Assembly (NCBI GenBank): GCA_016840385.1
Contig: JAEOSL010000150.1
Coordinates: 1 to 6,783 of the forward strand
DNA length: 6,783 bases
Source: Candidatus Thorarchaeota archaeon
GTDB lineage: Archaea; Asgardarchaeota; Thorarchaeia; Thorarchaeales; Thorarchaeaceae
Reading direction: 5' to 3'
In this document: one piece after another, positions 1 to 6,674 of the stretch
Position numbering within the stretch: the first letter of the stretch is position 1
How the letters are laid out: each line of letters begins with the position of its first letter
Notes under the pieces: model-generated
Seen by the model: only the letters and a program-made list of their open reading frames with translations
Told to the model about the DNA's origin: nothing
The model's database searches: none
Position numbers and translations under genes: made by a program

Positions 1-1089
1 CATCAAACCGCCTCCAACGTTAGTGGGGATATCGCCATCCATGAAGGTGCGCTTCTCGCGCACGAATTCCTGAATGTTATCCTTGTCACACCAGTGGAGT
101 GCTTTGTAGATCTGGGTCTCGGAGCTGCTGAATGCGTCGTGAATCTCAGCGACATCAAGCTCCTTTACAGCCTTCTTGTATTCGATACCAGCCATGTCGT
201 AGGCAACCTCACCGGACTTTCGGCAGGCTGCGAACTCGGTCATGTCGGGGTATCCTTTGCCGTATTGCTCATTCCAACCAGGGTAGTCAATACGGTCACC
301 TGCACGGATTGTGCAGCTGCTAAGACCAGCACCAGCGATTTCAACGTAGTTACCAGGAGCATGCTTCTTTGCCCAGTCCTCACTAGTGACGAGTGTGAAT
401 GCACCACCACGACTCATCAGACAGCAGTCGAGTCTCTTCAGCGGGTAGCTGATAAGACGACTCTCCATGACGTCTTCAACAGTGAGTTCTTTCTTGTAAT
501 AGGGGGAGTTAGGATTGGTAAAATCACTTCTGTAGAACTGTGACTTTTCATTGTCTGCTGCGTAGTTTCTGTTCTTCACAGCAGCAAGAGCAAAGTCCTC
601 CTCAGTCAGACCGTTCTCTTTCATGAACTTGTACGCCATTGCAGCGTAGTAAATTGGATAGATACCACCAGCAAGTGCCTCGTATCTTGTATCTGAAGCA
701 AGTGCGATGAACTCGCTACCCTGAGATTGAGTAACGTTGTCCATGGTTTCCCATCCGAAAACTCCAACACAATCAAACAGTCCGGACTTCACGGCCATGA
801 AAGCGCCGTAGAGAGCTGAACCGCCGGTGTTTCCTCCATTTTCAATTCGCACGTGAGGCAACCCAACAAGACCAAGATGGTCATGAACTATCCATTCGGG
901 ACAGAGCTGTTTGCCGAAGTGTACTGAGAAATGCGAATATACCATAAAGTCAAGATCCCTGAGAGTAAAGTCAGGAATATCCTGCTGCGTTTCTACAATA
1001 CAATTTGCGGCCATAGCTTCTGGCGTTATATGCATAGGATAGTCGAAGGGAGTTGCGGCACCACCTGCGATGCAAACTTTTCGACTCAT
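1..1089 (-). CDS. thiolase-fold (SCP2/archaeal thiolase-like) protein lacking the nucleophilic Cys, 3' end off window
   Basis: 363 codons are visible and the C-terminal end is cut off by the left edge; the family is usually about 380-400 residues, so little is missing. The N-terminus (KVCIAGGAATPF, residues 4-15) is the usual first strand of thiolases. ATG at 1089 is forced because an in-frame TGA lies three codons upstream. No clear Shine-Dalgarno precedes it. The nucleophile loop reads ENGGNTGGSAL (residues 83-93). By alignment to the usual GACASG pattern, Gly86 sits where the acyl-accepting Cys should be. EIHDAF (315-320) keeps the catalytic-type His317, and the N-x-GG loop (residues 357-361) is present. 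The usual DGA turn is RGGA (227-230). Known family background: thiolases cleave or form C-C bonds on CoA thioesters, and Cys-less relatives such as the steroid-degrading Ltp2 act as aldolases with a DUF35 partner. I infer an acyl-CoA enzyme with altered chemistry. Family assignment is firm; the reaction is not known. Confidence 0.9.
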   Translation of the reverse strand, partial: MSRKVCIAGGAATPFDYPMHITPEAMAANCIVETQQDIPDFTLRDLDFMVYSHFSVHFGKQLCPEWIVHDHLGLVGLPHVRIENGGNTGGSALYGAFMAVKSGLFDCVGVFGWETMDNVTQSQGSEFIALASDTRYEALAGGIYPIYYAAMAYKFMKENGLTEEDFALAAVKNRNYAADNEKSQFYRSDFTNPNSPYYKKELTVEDVMESRLISYPLKRLDCCLMSRGGAFTLVTSEDWAKKHAPGNYVEIAGAGLSSCTIRAGDRIDYPGWNEQYGKGYPDMTEFAACRKSGEVAYDMAGIEYKKAVKELDVAEIHDAFSSSETQIYKALHWCDKDNIQEFVREKRTFMDGDIPTNVGGGLM

Positions 1090-1310
1090 ATTATATCACG
1101 AATCCGTTTTGTTGTCTGCCATCCGACATACGATACTACGCGAACACGAAAAACATTGGTACTTAATCCCTTCGGATGACTGTGGAGTGCTTTGGGAGTA
1201 GAAATTCCCCACGGTCCAAATGAAGAGGACGACCTTAGTGTACTTACTACACGTAGGACAACTCTTTTCCTCAGAGGTTCAATCAACATTTCCTTGCAGC
1301 GATTTAAGAT
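1090..1310. other. intergenic region between the giant gene and the thiolase-like gene
   Basis: These 221 bases separate two minus-strand genes. They should hold the 3' end of the giant-gene transcript and the promoter of the thiolase-like gene. I see the 14-base shared element at 1160-1173 with a T-run just downstream on the minus strand (about 1148-1153). At 1233-1257 there is a weak hairpin (5-bp inner stem GTGTA/TACAC, 3-bp outer stem) with no T-run after it. A 67-codon open frame on the minus strand spans most of the gap, but it overlaps the thiolase start, has a basic and Ser/Arg-rich composition, and shows no ribosome binding site, so I do not call it a gene. Confidence 0.6.
1160..1173 (-). 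promoter_or_regulatory. shared 14-base element, copy 1 (upstream of thiolase-like gene)
   Basis: On the minus strand this reads GAAGGGATTAAGTA and is identical to the copy at 6564-6577. A T-rich stretch follows at the same distance in both copies (T-run then GTG, with no gap needed in the alignment). The element ends about 70 bases upstream of the thiolase-like start codon. The purine-rich GAAGGGA followed by TTAAGTA could be a BRE plus degenerate TATA box, which would put the transcript start near 1135. A terminator role for the giant gene is the alternative, because of the downstream T-run. Confidence 0.45.
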
Positions 1311-4300
1311 CTAAGGAGGAATTATTCCCACATTTCTCAAAATTTCTTCTCCAAGGCTCATAACACTCGCGAGAGCATTATCGAAATCAAATGAGAATTC
1401 TATGTTGCTGGATATTCCTATTAACACGATATCAGCGCTAAGAGTAACAACGCGACTATTCACGTTGGTGAAGTCAGCTTCAAAGGTTGCAGATGTAATG
1501 TTGAACGCTCCTCCCAACCCCCACTCCACAACGAATTGTGTTAGGGATGAGAATCCTGAAACGACTTCCCTTGCGATGATGATAGCTCCTTCTGCTACCT
1601 TCAATGCAGTCCATGCAATGACTCGAGCTGCCACAAGTGCAAGCACCCGTGGGTCTAATAACGGACTGGCTATTACTACGATTGCCTGTGCGATTTTCAG
1701 AGCTGTCTTCGCAACTTCAAGAACAGCCCAAGCTGCTACTCGTGCAACTTGTAATGCACCGATTGCTATGTATTGCGCCGTTATTTCAGCTGAGCGCCAG
1801 CCAACCTCAAAAACAAGCTGCGGCCATTTCCACCCTTTCTCCCACCATGGGGCACGGTTGTACCAGTTATTCCACCAGCGTATCTGGGAATTGAGGGTGT
1901 TTATCCTAGAGTAGCGACTACTTATTTGACCAACAATCTTGTTGACCTCGTTTTGAGCAGCAGTCACAACGTTTTGCGCGGCTACTAGACCAGCTACCAC
2001 TGCATCTTGCTCACGCTCGACAAGTACCACCAATGCATCTATTTGCGTGTCCCAATTCTCGACTTCCTTCTGAGCCGCAATTAACACGTTTTGAGCATTA
2101 GTTAATCCAGTGACTGCAGATTCGGTCATATCCTTGATGAAGTTCAAGATGTTCTCGCGTACGTAGTCGATCAAGTCGTTCTTCATGTAGGCCTTCAAGT
2201 AAACACCTTCGCCCGAACCACTGAGAAGATTCTCAAGACTAGGACCGGTCACTTCCAGAGATGCCTCAAACAAATCAAAGATAGCACAACTGGCAAAGAA
2301 ATCGAATCCAGTCCCATCAACGTTAATATCTACCAGACCCTTCATGAAACCTCCAAGTATGCTAATAGCCCCAGAAACCACCAGCTGAAGATTGTCCGAA
2401 GACTTTCGTAGGTCCAAATCCATCATTGCACCCTTACTGGGATCACTAGCGTGGGTGAGCTTGATTATCTCAAAACCATTAGAAGAAATGTTGATGGGAT
2501 CGATTGCCGCATGGATACGCATTCCATCATCCAGGTCCAACACCGCTTCTGCATAGATTTTGAAATCGAAGAAGTTTAGTGTGGCTTTCATATGAAAACC
2601 AGCACCGTAATCGATTCCACCAACAGTAGTATCAGTAAGAGCGTAGTGAAACTTCACATCCTCTATTGCTATCCCATCCAGGAAGGTGAAGAATGGATCA
2701 GGAATGAACTCTGCAACACAAGTCAGGAGTGCCCGAACAATTGTACCGATATTCAGCTCGTTGAAATGAATGCTCAGTAATTCAAGCATTGGACCACTCA
2801 AACGAACAGTAGCACCACCAGTGAAAGTTCCGATAGTCACTCCAGCAGTGATACCAAACTCAGGTACGAATGGCACTGATACACCAAAGTCAACTCCAAG
2901 ACTATCTAGGGTGATTCCCTTCAAGCCGAATGGATCAATCCATTTCTCAGTCATATATGCTGAGAGATTTAATGATGGTGCGGGATCGAGTTCTAAGCTT
3001 ATTATGCACATCAGTGGTAGATATTCCTCGCCAATCCGTAAATCCATATCCGCTCCTACTTGAACTTTGAATTCTTCAGTTTCATACTTGATTGCGAAGA
3101 GGAATCCTTTGAGAAAGAGAACATCTCCAAGGTTAACTTCGAATGTCGCCCTTGCTAGAAATTCAAGTGAGAACGGTTTTAGTCCTACGTACCCTGCGAT
3201 ATTCAGAGAATCAACATTCAACAAATCAGTAATCAGGTCATCTTTGAATGTTGCTTGAAAGTTGATCCCCTTCTTGATGTCCATAGCAAGATTCGCAGTT
3301 TGCAATGGCTGAAGGGATGGATCGGCGGGTATTTTCCATTCTTCATTTGAAATGGCCAGCAACGGATTCGATACTGAATCCGAAACAGGTGAGGGGAGTT
3401 TTGGTGCACTTATCATGCTGAGAGCTTCGCTGAGGTCTATAGGTAAGGCCAGGATTACCGCCCATTTCTCCGTGCTGGGTTTTTTCATGATAACAAACTC
3501 AATCTCACCAGATTTTGTTGTAACCACTGCTGAAAATAATGGTTTATTTGGAATGACCTTTAGATCAAGTTTTGTAAGCTCTAGTATCCCTATTTCTGAT
3601 AAACCGGACGGTACTGGAACATTGAAAACCTGAAGACAATCTCCTGCAAAGGTAGCCAGATTAAGTGATAGAGGAACACTAGCCCTTAGCTCAAATTCTC
3701 CAGGGAACGTACAACCGAGGGTTATTGGCAATTCACCTACGGTGAAGATTCCCTCCAAGTCAACTGAAAAGACATTTTGGTTTTGTGCGTCTAATGTTCG
3801 CGTGATTCTGATCATCACTCCACTAACGGAGAAGTTGAAGTAAGGTATAGTAAATTCTACGTTTGGCTCGAGAGTGATGACAAACTTCTTCGTCTTAAGA
3901 AAATACGAGAAAGTAAGATCCACTTCCAGATCTGATGGCAGGGAAAAACTATCACTCAAATCGTCAAGAGGTGCAATCCCGAGATCACTTGCAATAGCTT
4001 GGAAGTTCAAGGATGTTTTTGCTATAAGCTCTGGGTCAGGGTCGGTGAGCACGACTGAACAATCAATAGCTGTGGAAGCTATCTTGATCTTTCCTTCAAG
4101 GGTTACCACAGGTTTTGCCGTTTTGTCCTTTCGCTCCACTTTGAAAATGGGTGTGATGAGTACATCCAAGCCTTCCAGGAGCCTATAGTCCCCAATAGTG
4201 GTTGCTATCAATGTGTAAGCTCCTGTGCGGGGTACATATTCCAAGTTTATAGTGAAATGCGGTTCCACGATGGGACTTAGTGAATTGATGAAGTTGGATA

Positions 4301-5687
4301 TTTCCGGAAAGCCAACGCTTGTGATGAGCGAGGTGAGGGTAATATCAGGGATATTAACCGTGATTGTTGGATCCGGAAACTTTGCAGAAACTGTAGTTGT
4401 AATCATACCCATCTTGAAAATCCCTTGCAGAGTGGTTGTAATTGGTTGGGTAGTCTTTGAGTCTTCATCGTATTCTCTCATAATCGTGATGTTAGGATTA
4501 AAGGTGATAGCTGGTTGTTCCACGATCAACCAATCATTACTTGCCAACACCTTGAATTGAAATGCGTTCGTCATGGGTTTGTAATAGAAGTGAATATTGA
4601 ACGTTGACATCTCACTTTCTGGCACTAAACTTTGCAAGAAATCAACCAAATCTGCAAGACCCAAACCAGAAAAGAGTGGTGTGAAATCAAGATTAGACAC
4701 ATCTAAGGAAAACTCAGGACTCGGGAAAGATGCCGAAACATCAACCACCGTTTCACCTATCTTGATTGTACCCGATAAATTCATACTCAATACTGGATCC
4801 TTTCCAAGACCTGGAATTTTCTTCTCAACATGGATAGATGGTTTCAAGTAGATGGTTGGGCGTTCCAATATTTTCCATTCATCGGAGGTTGAAAAATCCA
4901 AAGAGAATGATTTCGTGATTGCAGTATAATCAAGGTGGAAATCAAACGCGGGTGTATCAACGGGAGTAAATGAACTTAGGAAATCAGATACTTCAGTAAG
5001 TCCAAGATCGGAAAACAGCGTGGCAAAATCGAGATTCTTGATGTCAATATTTAGCACTAAATCGGGAAAAGCAGCTGAAATCTCTATTGATGCTTGCCCA
5101 ACGATGAGGGTTCCTGAAAACTCACCCGAAAATTCTAGTTCCTTGAGGGTTGTACCTGAAATCGTTTCACTAACATCTTTAGACCTGCTAATCTTGATAC
5201 ATACATCGCGAACCTCGATGTCTAACAAGTCCCCAGCTGGTTTCCACGAATCTGTCGACTTGACTTCTAATGTGATTTCATTTGCTGTGGGCTTGCAATT
5301 AAAAGTGACATCACAGAAATCTAGTGAGGGCACACTTACATCCGATTTCAAGGCATCGAGGATTTGTCCCCCTAACTCAACCGCAAGGTCTCCAAGAGTA
5401 CCTGAAGGGGTTTTGAAATCAAGACTACAATTTTCGATATCGGTTCCTTCACCCAATTCAAAACAGAGCTCAGCTCGGATGCTCGTAATATTAGGCAAAT
5501 CAATTGTTCCTGAAATTCTCAAGGACCTGTCATCAACGACTATGTCTGGATCTCCCAATGAAAGAGCTGCTGCGATATTCTCTAAGATATGATTCACAGC
5601 TGGTTCTTGAATTCCCGCAAGAACAAGAGTCCCTGCGTGGGTATCAATGATGTCACGAATCTTGGTTTCTAATGTTGCTAGACTCAT
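1311..5687 (-). CDS. giant multi-domain beta-repeat protein with helical C-terminal region, function unknown (1458 aa)
   Basis: ATG at 5687 follows a strong Shine-Dalgarno (AGGAGGAGGG), so the start is well supported; the stop is TAG. Residues 1-57 form an amphipathic helical head with no hydrophobic signal peptide. About six tandem beta-rich repeats follow (about residues 60-757), typified by a G-T-x3-G strand, FP, an NLDF / LF / LGL segment and a DFL helix. Residues about 790-1165 are all-beta and Gly-rich around 943-970. Residues 1170-1380 are helical: two AAQ-rich helices, a Trp-rich linker (1271-1297) and two Ala-rich helices. A short beta tail (1394-1437) ends in a final helix. No catalytic motif or clear transmembrane segment is evident. 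The build, especially the Trp-rich linker followed by an LDPR helix, reminds me of large DUF6603-containing proteins of fungi and bacteria; this is from memory and weak. A scaffold, toxin-like or lipid-binding role is possible but unproven. It is the second gene of a coupled pair with the coiled-coil gene. Confidence 0.93.
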   Translation of the reverse strand: MSLATLETKIRDIIDTHAGTLVLAGIQEPAVNHILENIAAALSLGDPDIVVDDRSLRISGTIDLPNITSIRAELCFELGEGTDIENCSLDFKTPSGTLGDLAVELGGQILDALKSDVSVPSLDFCDVTFNCKPTANEITLEVKSTDSWKPAGDLLDIEVRDVCIKISRSKDVSETISGTTLKELEFSGEFSGTLIVGQASIEISAAFPDLVLNIDIKNLDFATLFSDLGLTEVSDFLSSFTPVDTPAFDFHLDYTAITKSFSLDFSTSDEWKILERPTIYLKPSIHVEKKIPGLGKDPVLSMNLSGTIKIGETVVDVSASFPSPEFSLDVSNLDFTPLFSGLGLADLVDFLQSLVPESEMSTFNIHFYYKPMTNAFQFKVLASNDWLIVEQPAITFNPNITIMREYDEDSKTTQPITTTLQGIFKMGMITTTVSAKFPDPTITVNIPDITLTSLITSVGFPEISNFINSLSPIVEPHFTINLEYVPRTGAYTLIATTIGDYRLLEGLDVLITPIFKVERKDKTAKPVVTLEGKIKIASTAIDCSVVLTDPDPELIAKTSLNFQAIASDLGIAPLDDLSDSFSLPSDLEVDLTFSYFLKTKKFVITLEPNVEFTIPYFNFSVSGVMIRITRTLDAQNQNVFSVDLEGIFTVGELPITLGCTFPGEFELRASVPLSLNLATFAGDCLQVFNVPVPSGLSEIGILELTKLDLKVIPNKPLFSAVVTTKSGEIEFVIMKKPSTEKWAVILALPIDLSEALSMISAPKLPSPVSDSVSNPLLAISNEEWKIPADPSLQPLQTANLAMDIKKGINFQATFKDDLITDLLNVDSLNIAGYVGLKPFSLEFLARATFEVNLGDVLFLKGFLFAIKYETEEFKVQVGADMDLRIGEEYLPLMCIISLELDPAPSLNLSAYMTEKWIDPFGLKGITLDSLGVDFGVSVPFVPEFGITAGVTIGTFTGGATVRLSGPMLELLSIHFNELNIGTIVRALLTCVAEFIPDPFFTFLDGIAIEDVKFHYALTDTTVGGIDYGAGFHMKATLNFFDFKIYAEAVLDLDDGMRIHAAIDPINISSNGFEIIKLTHASDPSKGAMMDLDLRKSSDNLQLVVSGAISILGGFMKGLVDINVDGTGFDFFASCAIFDLFEASLEVTGPSLENLLSGSGEGVYLKAYMKNDLIDYVRENILNFIKDMTESAVTGLTNAQNVLIAAQKEVENWDTQIDALVVLVEREQDAVVAGLVAAQNVVTAAQNEVNKIVGQISSRYSRINTLNSQIRWWNNWYNRAPWWEKGWKWPQLVFEVGWRSAEITAQYIAIGALQVARVAAWAVLEVAKTALKIAQAIVVIASPLLDPRVLALVAARVIAWTALKVAEGAIIIAREVVSGFSSLTQFVVEWGLGGAFNITSATFEADFTNVNSRVVTLSADIVLIGISSNIEFSFDFDNALASVMSLGEEILRNVGIIPP
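1560..2117 (-). repeat. helical C-terminal repeats with 39-residue spacing (protein level)
   Basis: In the giant protein, residues 1192-1208 and 1231-1247 share 11 of 17 positions (core AQNV..AAQ.EV). Residues 1316-1337 and 1355-1376 share 11 of 22 (core RV.AW..L.VA). Both pairs are offset by exactly 39 residues, and the two pairs lie about three times 39 apart. The Trp-rich segment 1271-1297 (eight Trp) sits between them. The pattern fits paired antiparallel helices of about 30 residues. Confidence 0.7.
3417..5510 (-). repeat. six protein-level tandem beta-rich repeats in the giant protein
   Basis: Unit starts fall at about residues 60, 192, 306, 422, 532 and 646, each at a Gly that opens a beta hairpin; spacing is 110-116 residues except for the divergent first unit (132). 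Units 2 and 3 match at about 22 of their first 48 residues. Landmarks include the SAxFP turn, NLDF, LF-S-x-LGL and DFL. The second half of each unit has a YxxxTxxF-type hairpin, an S/G-D-x-W/Y turn and a strand ending in a charged loop. Units 5 and 6 have lost several of these. The DNA itself is diverged, so this is an old duplication held by selection and not a recent tandem array. Confidence 0.8.
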
Positions 5688-5693
5688 CTACAT

Positions 5694-5703
5694 CCCTCCT
5701 CCT
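5694..5703 (-). promoter_or_regulatory. strong ribosome binding site of the giant gene, overlapping the upstream stop codon
   Basis: The minus strand reads TAGGAGGAGGG, then ATG TAG ATG. The upstream gene's stop TAG supplies the first two bases of the Shine-Dalgarno. An ATG sits just after it but is closed at once by TAG, so the next ATG (5687) is the true start. The overlap supports translational coupling between the two genes. Confidence 0.85.
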
Positions 5704-6400
5704 AACTACCACGTTTCCTCCCTGACTTTTTGTCAGAGCCGCGACTTTGTTTCCTCTTCCGTTCTTTCTTTACCTTGACAATGATATCATCCAGATCGAC
5801 CTTTGAACCATCATATTCCTTCTCGATCTTGTGTCGTCCCTTACGAAAACTGGTCATTCGAGGATCTTGCTCGATAGGAAGATCACGGAAACCTGATTTG
5901 ATAGATTCTCTTTGAATCTTCAATTGTTCAAAACGGCCTCGTTGGGTTAGCTCCTCTTGTATCAACGCAGGGATTTTCTTCTCAAGCTTGCTAATCTCTT
6001 GCGTAATACGTTTCACTTTTGCTTCCAACTTCTTCCTAGCAGATTCCATCTGAACACTATCTAATTCTACAGGATTCTCAAGATCCACGTCTTTGTGAAT
6101 ACTATGACGAAATTCTTCCTCAGCTCTTGCAATTTCCGCCCTGCGTATCTTACTTTGCAATTTCAAATCTTCTAATTTCCGTTGAGATGCTTTCCAGTCC
6201 CTCTCGACATGGTGGACTTGACGTTCCACCTTGGATAACACAGGCCGAGGACCTTTCCTCTCTCTCTTCAATTTAGCTTCGAAGTCGATCGAAAATTGAT
6301 CGAACATCGTCTTTCTTGCTTCCGCACGGGAAAACTTTTCTCTTCCTCTAATTACTCTTTCATCAGATTCAACATAAGCAGGATGCTTCTTTCCAGACAT
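5702..6400 (-). CDS. highly charged coiled-coil protein with Lys/Arg-rich tail, function unknown (232 aa)
   Basis: I chose ATG at 6400 because GGGAGTGGAG lies 4-13 bases upstream. An in-frame TTG at 6415 would add five residues but lies upstream of that site. Numbering from the ATG, residues about 57-102 and 118-170 are long heptad-like charged helices (for example MESARKKLEAKVKRITQEIS), split by an acidic, Pro-containing loop near 103-116. The C-terminal 20-odd residues are almost all Lys, Arg, Ser and Gly, with several basic clusters, and could bind nucleic acid or an acidic surface. There is no signal peptide, membrane segment or known catalytic motif, and I do not recognise the family. 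Only 14 bases separate it from the giant gene, so a physical partnership is a fair inference. A stray coiled-coil similarity to other proteins would not be informative. Confidence 0.85.
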   Translation of the reverse strand: MSGKKHPAYVESDERVIRGREKFSRAEARKTMFDQFSIDFEAKLKRERKGPRPVLSKVERQVHHVERDWKASQRKLEDLKLQSKIRRAEIARAEEEFRHSIHKDVDLENPVELDSVQMESARKKLEAKVKRITQEISKLEKKIPALIQEELTQRGRFEQLKIQRESIKSGFRDLPIEQDPRMTSFRKGRHKIEKEYDGSKVDLDDIIVKVKKERKRKQSRGSDKKSGRKRGS

Positions 6401-6403
6401 GGT

Positions 6404-6413
6404 CTCCACTCCC
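6404..6413 (-). promoter_or_regulatory. ribosome binding site deciding the ATG start at 6400
   Basis: Minus-strand GGGAGTGGAG ends three bases before the ATG; the GGGAG part is at the usual 8-base spacing. It favours the ATG over the TTG at 6415, for which I see no site of comparable strength. Confidence 0.6.
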
Positions 6414-6510
6414 AATCGTGCATACCCTCGGAATTTCTCATCCTCTAGACTAGTTCATATCTATGTCTTTACTTCAATAAAAGTCTCACTGTTGAGATAC
6501 TAATCTGATA

Positions 6511-6530
6511 ATAAATATATTAAATATTAT
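6511..6530 (-). promoter_or_regulatory. TATA-like promoter box for the two-gene operon
   Basis: The minus strand contains ATATTTAATATATTTAT in an A/T-only block, the best archaeal TATA-box candidate in the window. A start about 25 bases downstream would give a leader of roughly 85-90 bases before the ATG at 6400. The block is nearly symmetric, so it could also serve the plus strand. Confidence 0.4.
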
Positions 6531-6563
6531 GATAATTGAGCAAATGTCCACAAAAATAATACA

Positions 6564-6577
6564 TACTTAATCCCTTC
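6564..6577 (-). promoter_or_regulatory. shared 14-base element, copy 2 (upstream of coiled-coil/giant operon)
   Basis: It is identical to 1160-1173 in the same orientation relative to the downstream minus-strand gene, and is followed at the same spacing by a T-run and GTG. It lies about 165 bases upstream of the operon's ATG and upstream of the TATA-like block. It may be a promoter element or a regulator site. Confidence 0.45.
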
Positions 6578-6674
6578 AGCTAACTAATAATCAAGTAGAT
6601 TCATTGATAGCAAGAATAAGTAGAGAGCGGTCGGGTCAATAGACATAAAGCGGATTTTCACCATTGGTTACGGT

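Larger units (their letters stand above)
6401..6674. other. divergent, AT-rich intergenic region
   Basis: This 274-base stretch lies between the minus-strand operon and the plus-strand gene that leaves the window. It holds the operon's ribosome binding site, a TATA-like run at 6511-6530 and the shared element at 6564-6577. I see no tRNA, no convincing hairpin with a T-run and no credible small gene. Confidence 0.6.

Noticed and set aside
94..543. 149-codon plus-strand open frame
   Set aside because: It lies antisense within the thiolase-like gene, which has clear family motifs in the opposite frame; low-complexity Cys/Thr/Val composition and no ribosome binding site.
931..1179. 82-codon plus-strand open frame across the thiolase start
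   Set aside because: Antisense to the conserved thiolase N-terminus and its promoter region; no recognisable protein features.
1233..1257. Hairpin as a terminator for the giant gene
   Set aside because: The stem is short (5 bp plus 3 bp with a mismatched internal loop) and no T-run follows it, so it is not supported as a terminator.
1086..1289. 67-codon minus-strand open frame in the intergenic gap
   Set aside because: It overlaps the thiolase-like start, has no Shine-Dalgarno and has an Arg/Ser-rich composition typical of untranslated sequence. It also covers the shared 14-base element.
1402..1914. 170-codon plus-strand open frame opposite the giant gene's helical region
   Set aside because: Ala/Thr-rich mirror of the Ala-rich helices on the other strand; this is a codon-composition artefact.
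5020..5592. 190-codon plus-strand open frame, the longest antisense frame
   Set aside because: It is a shadow of the beta-repeat region: the minus-strand frame there carries the repeat periodicity and the strong ribosome binding site, while this one is Ser-rich without motifs.
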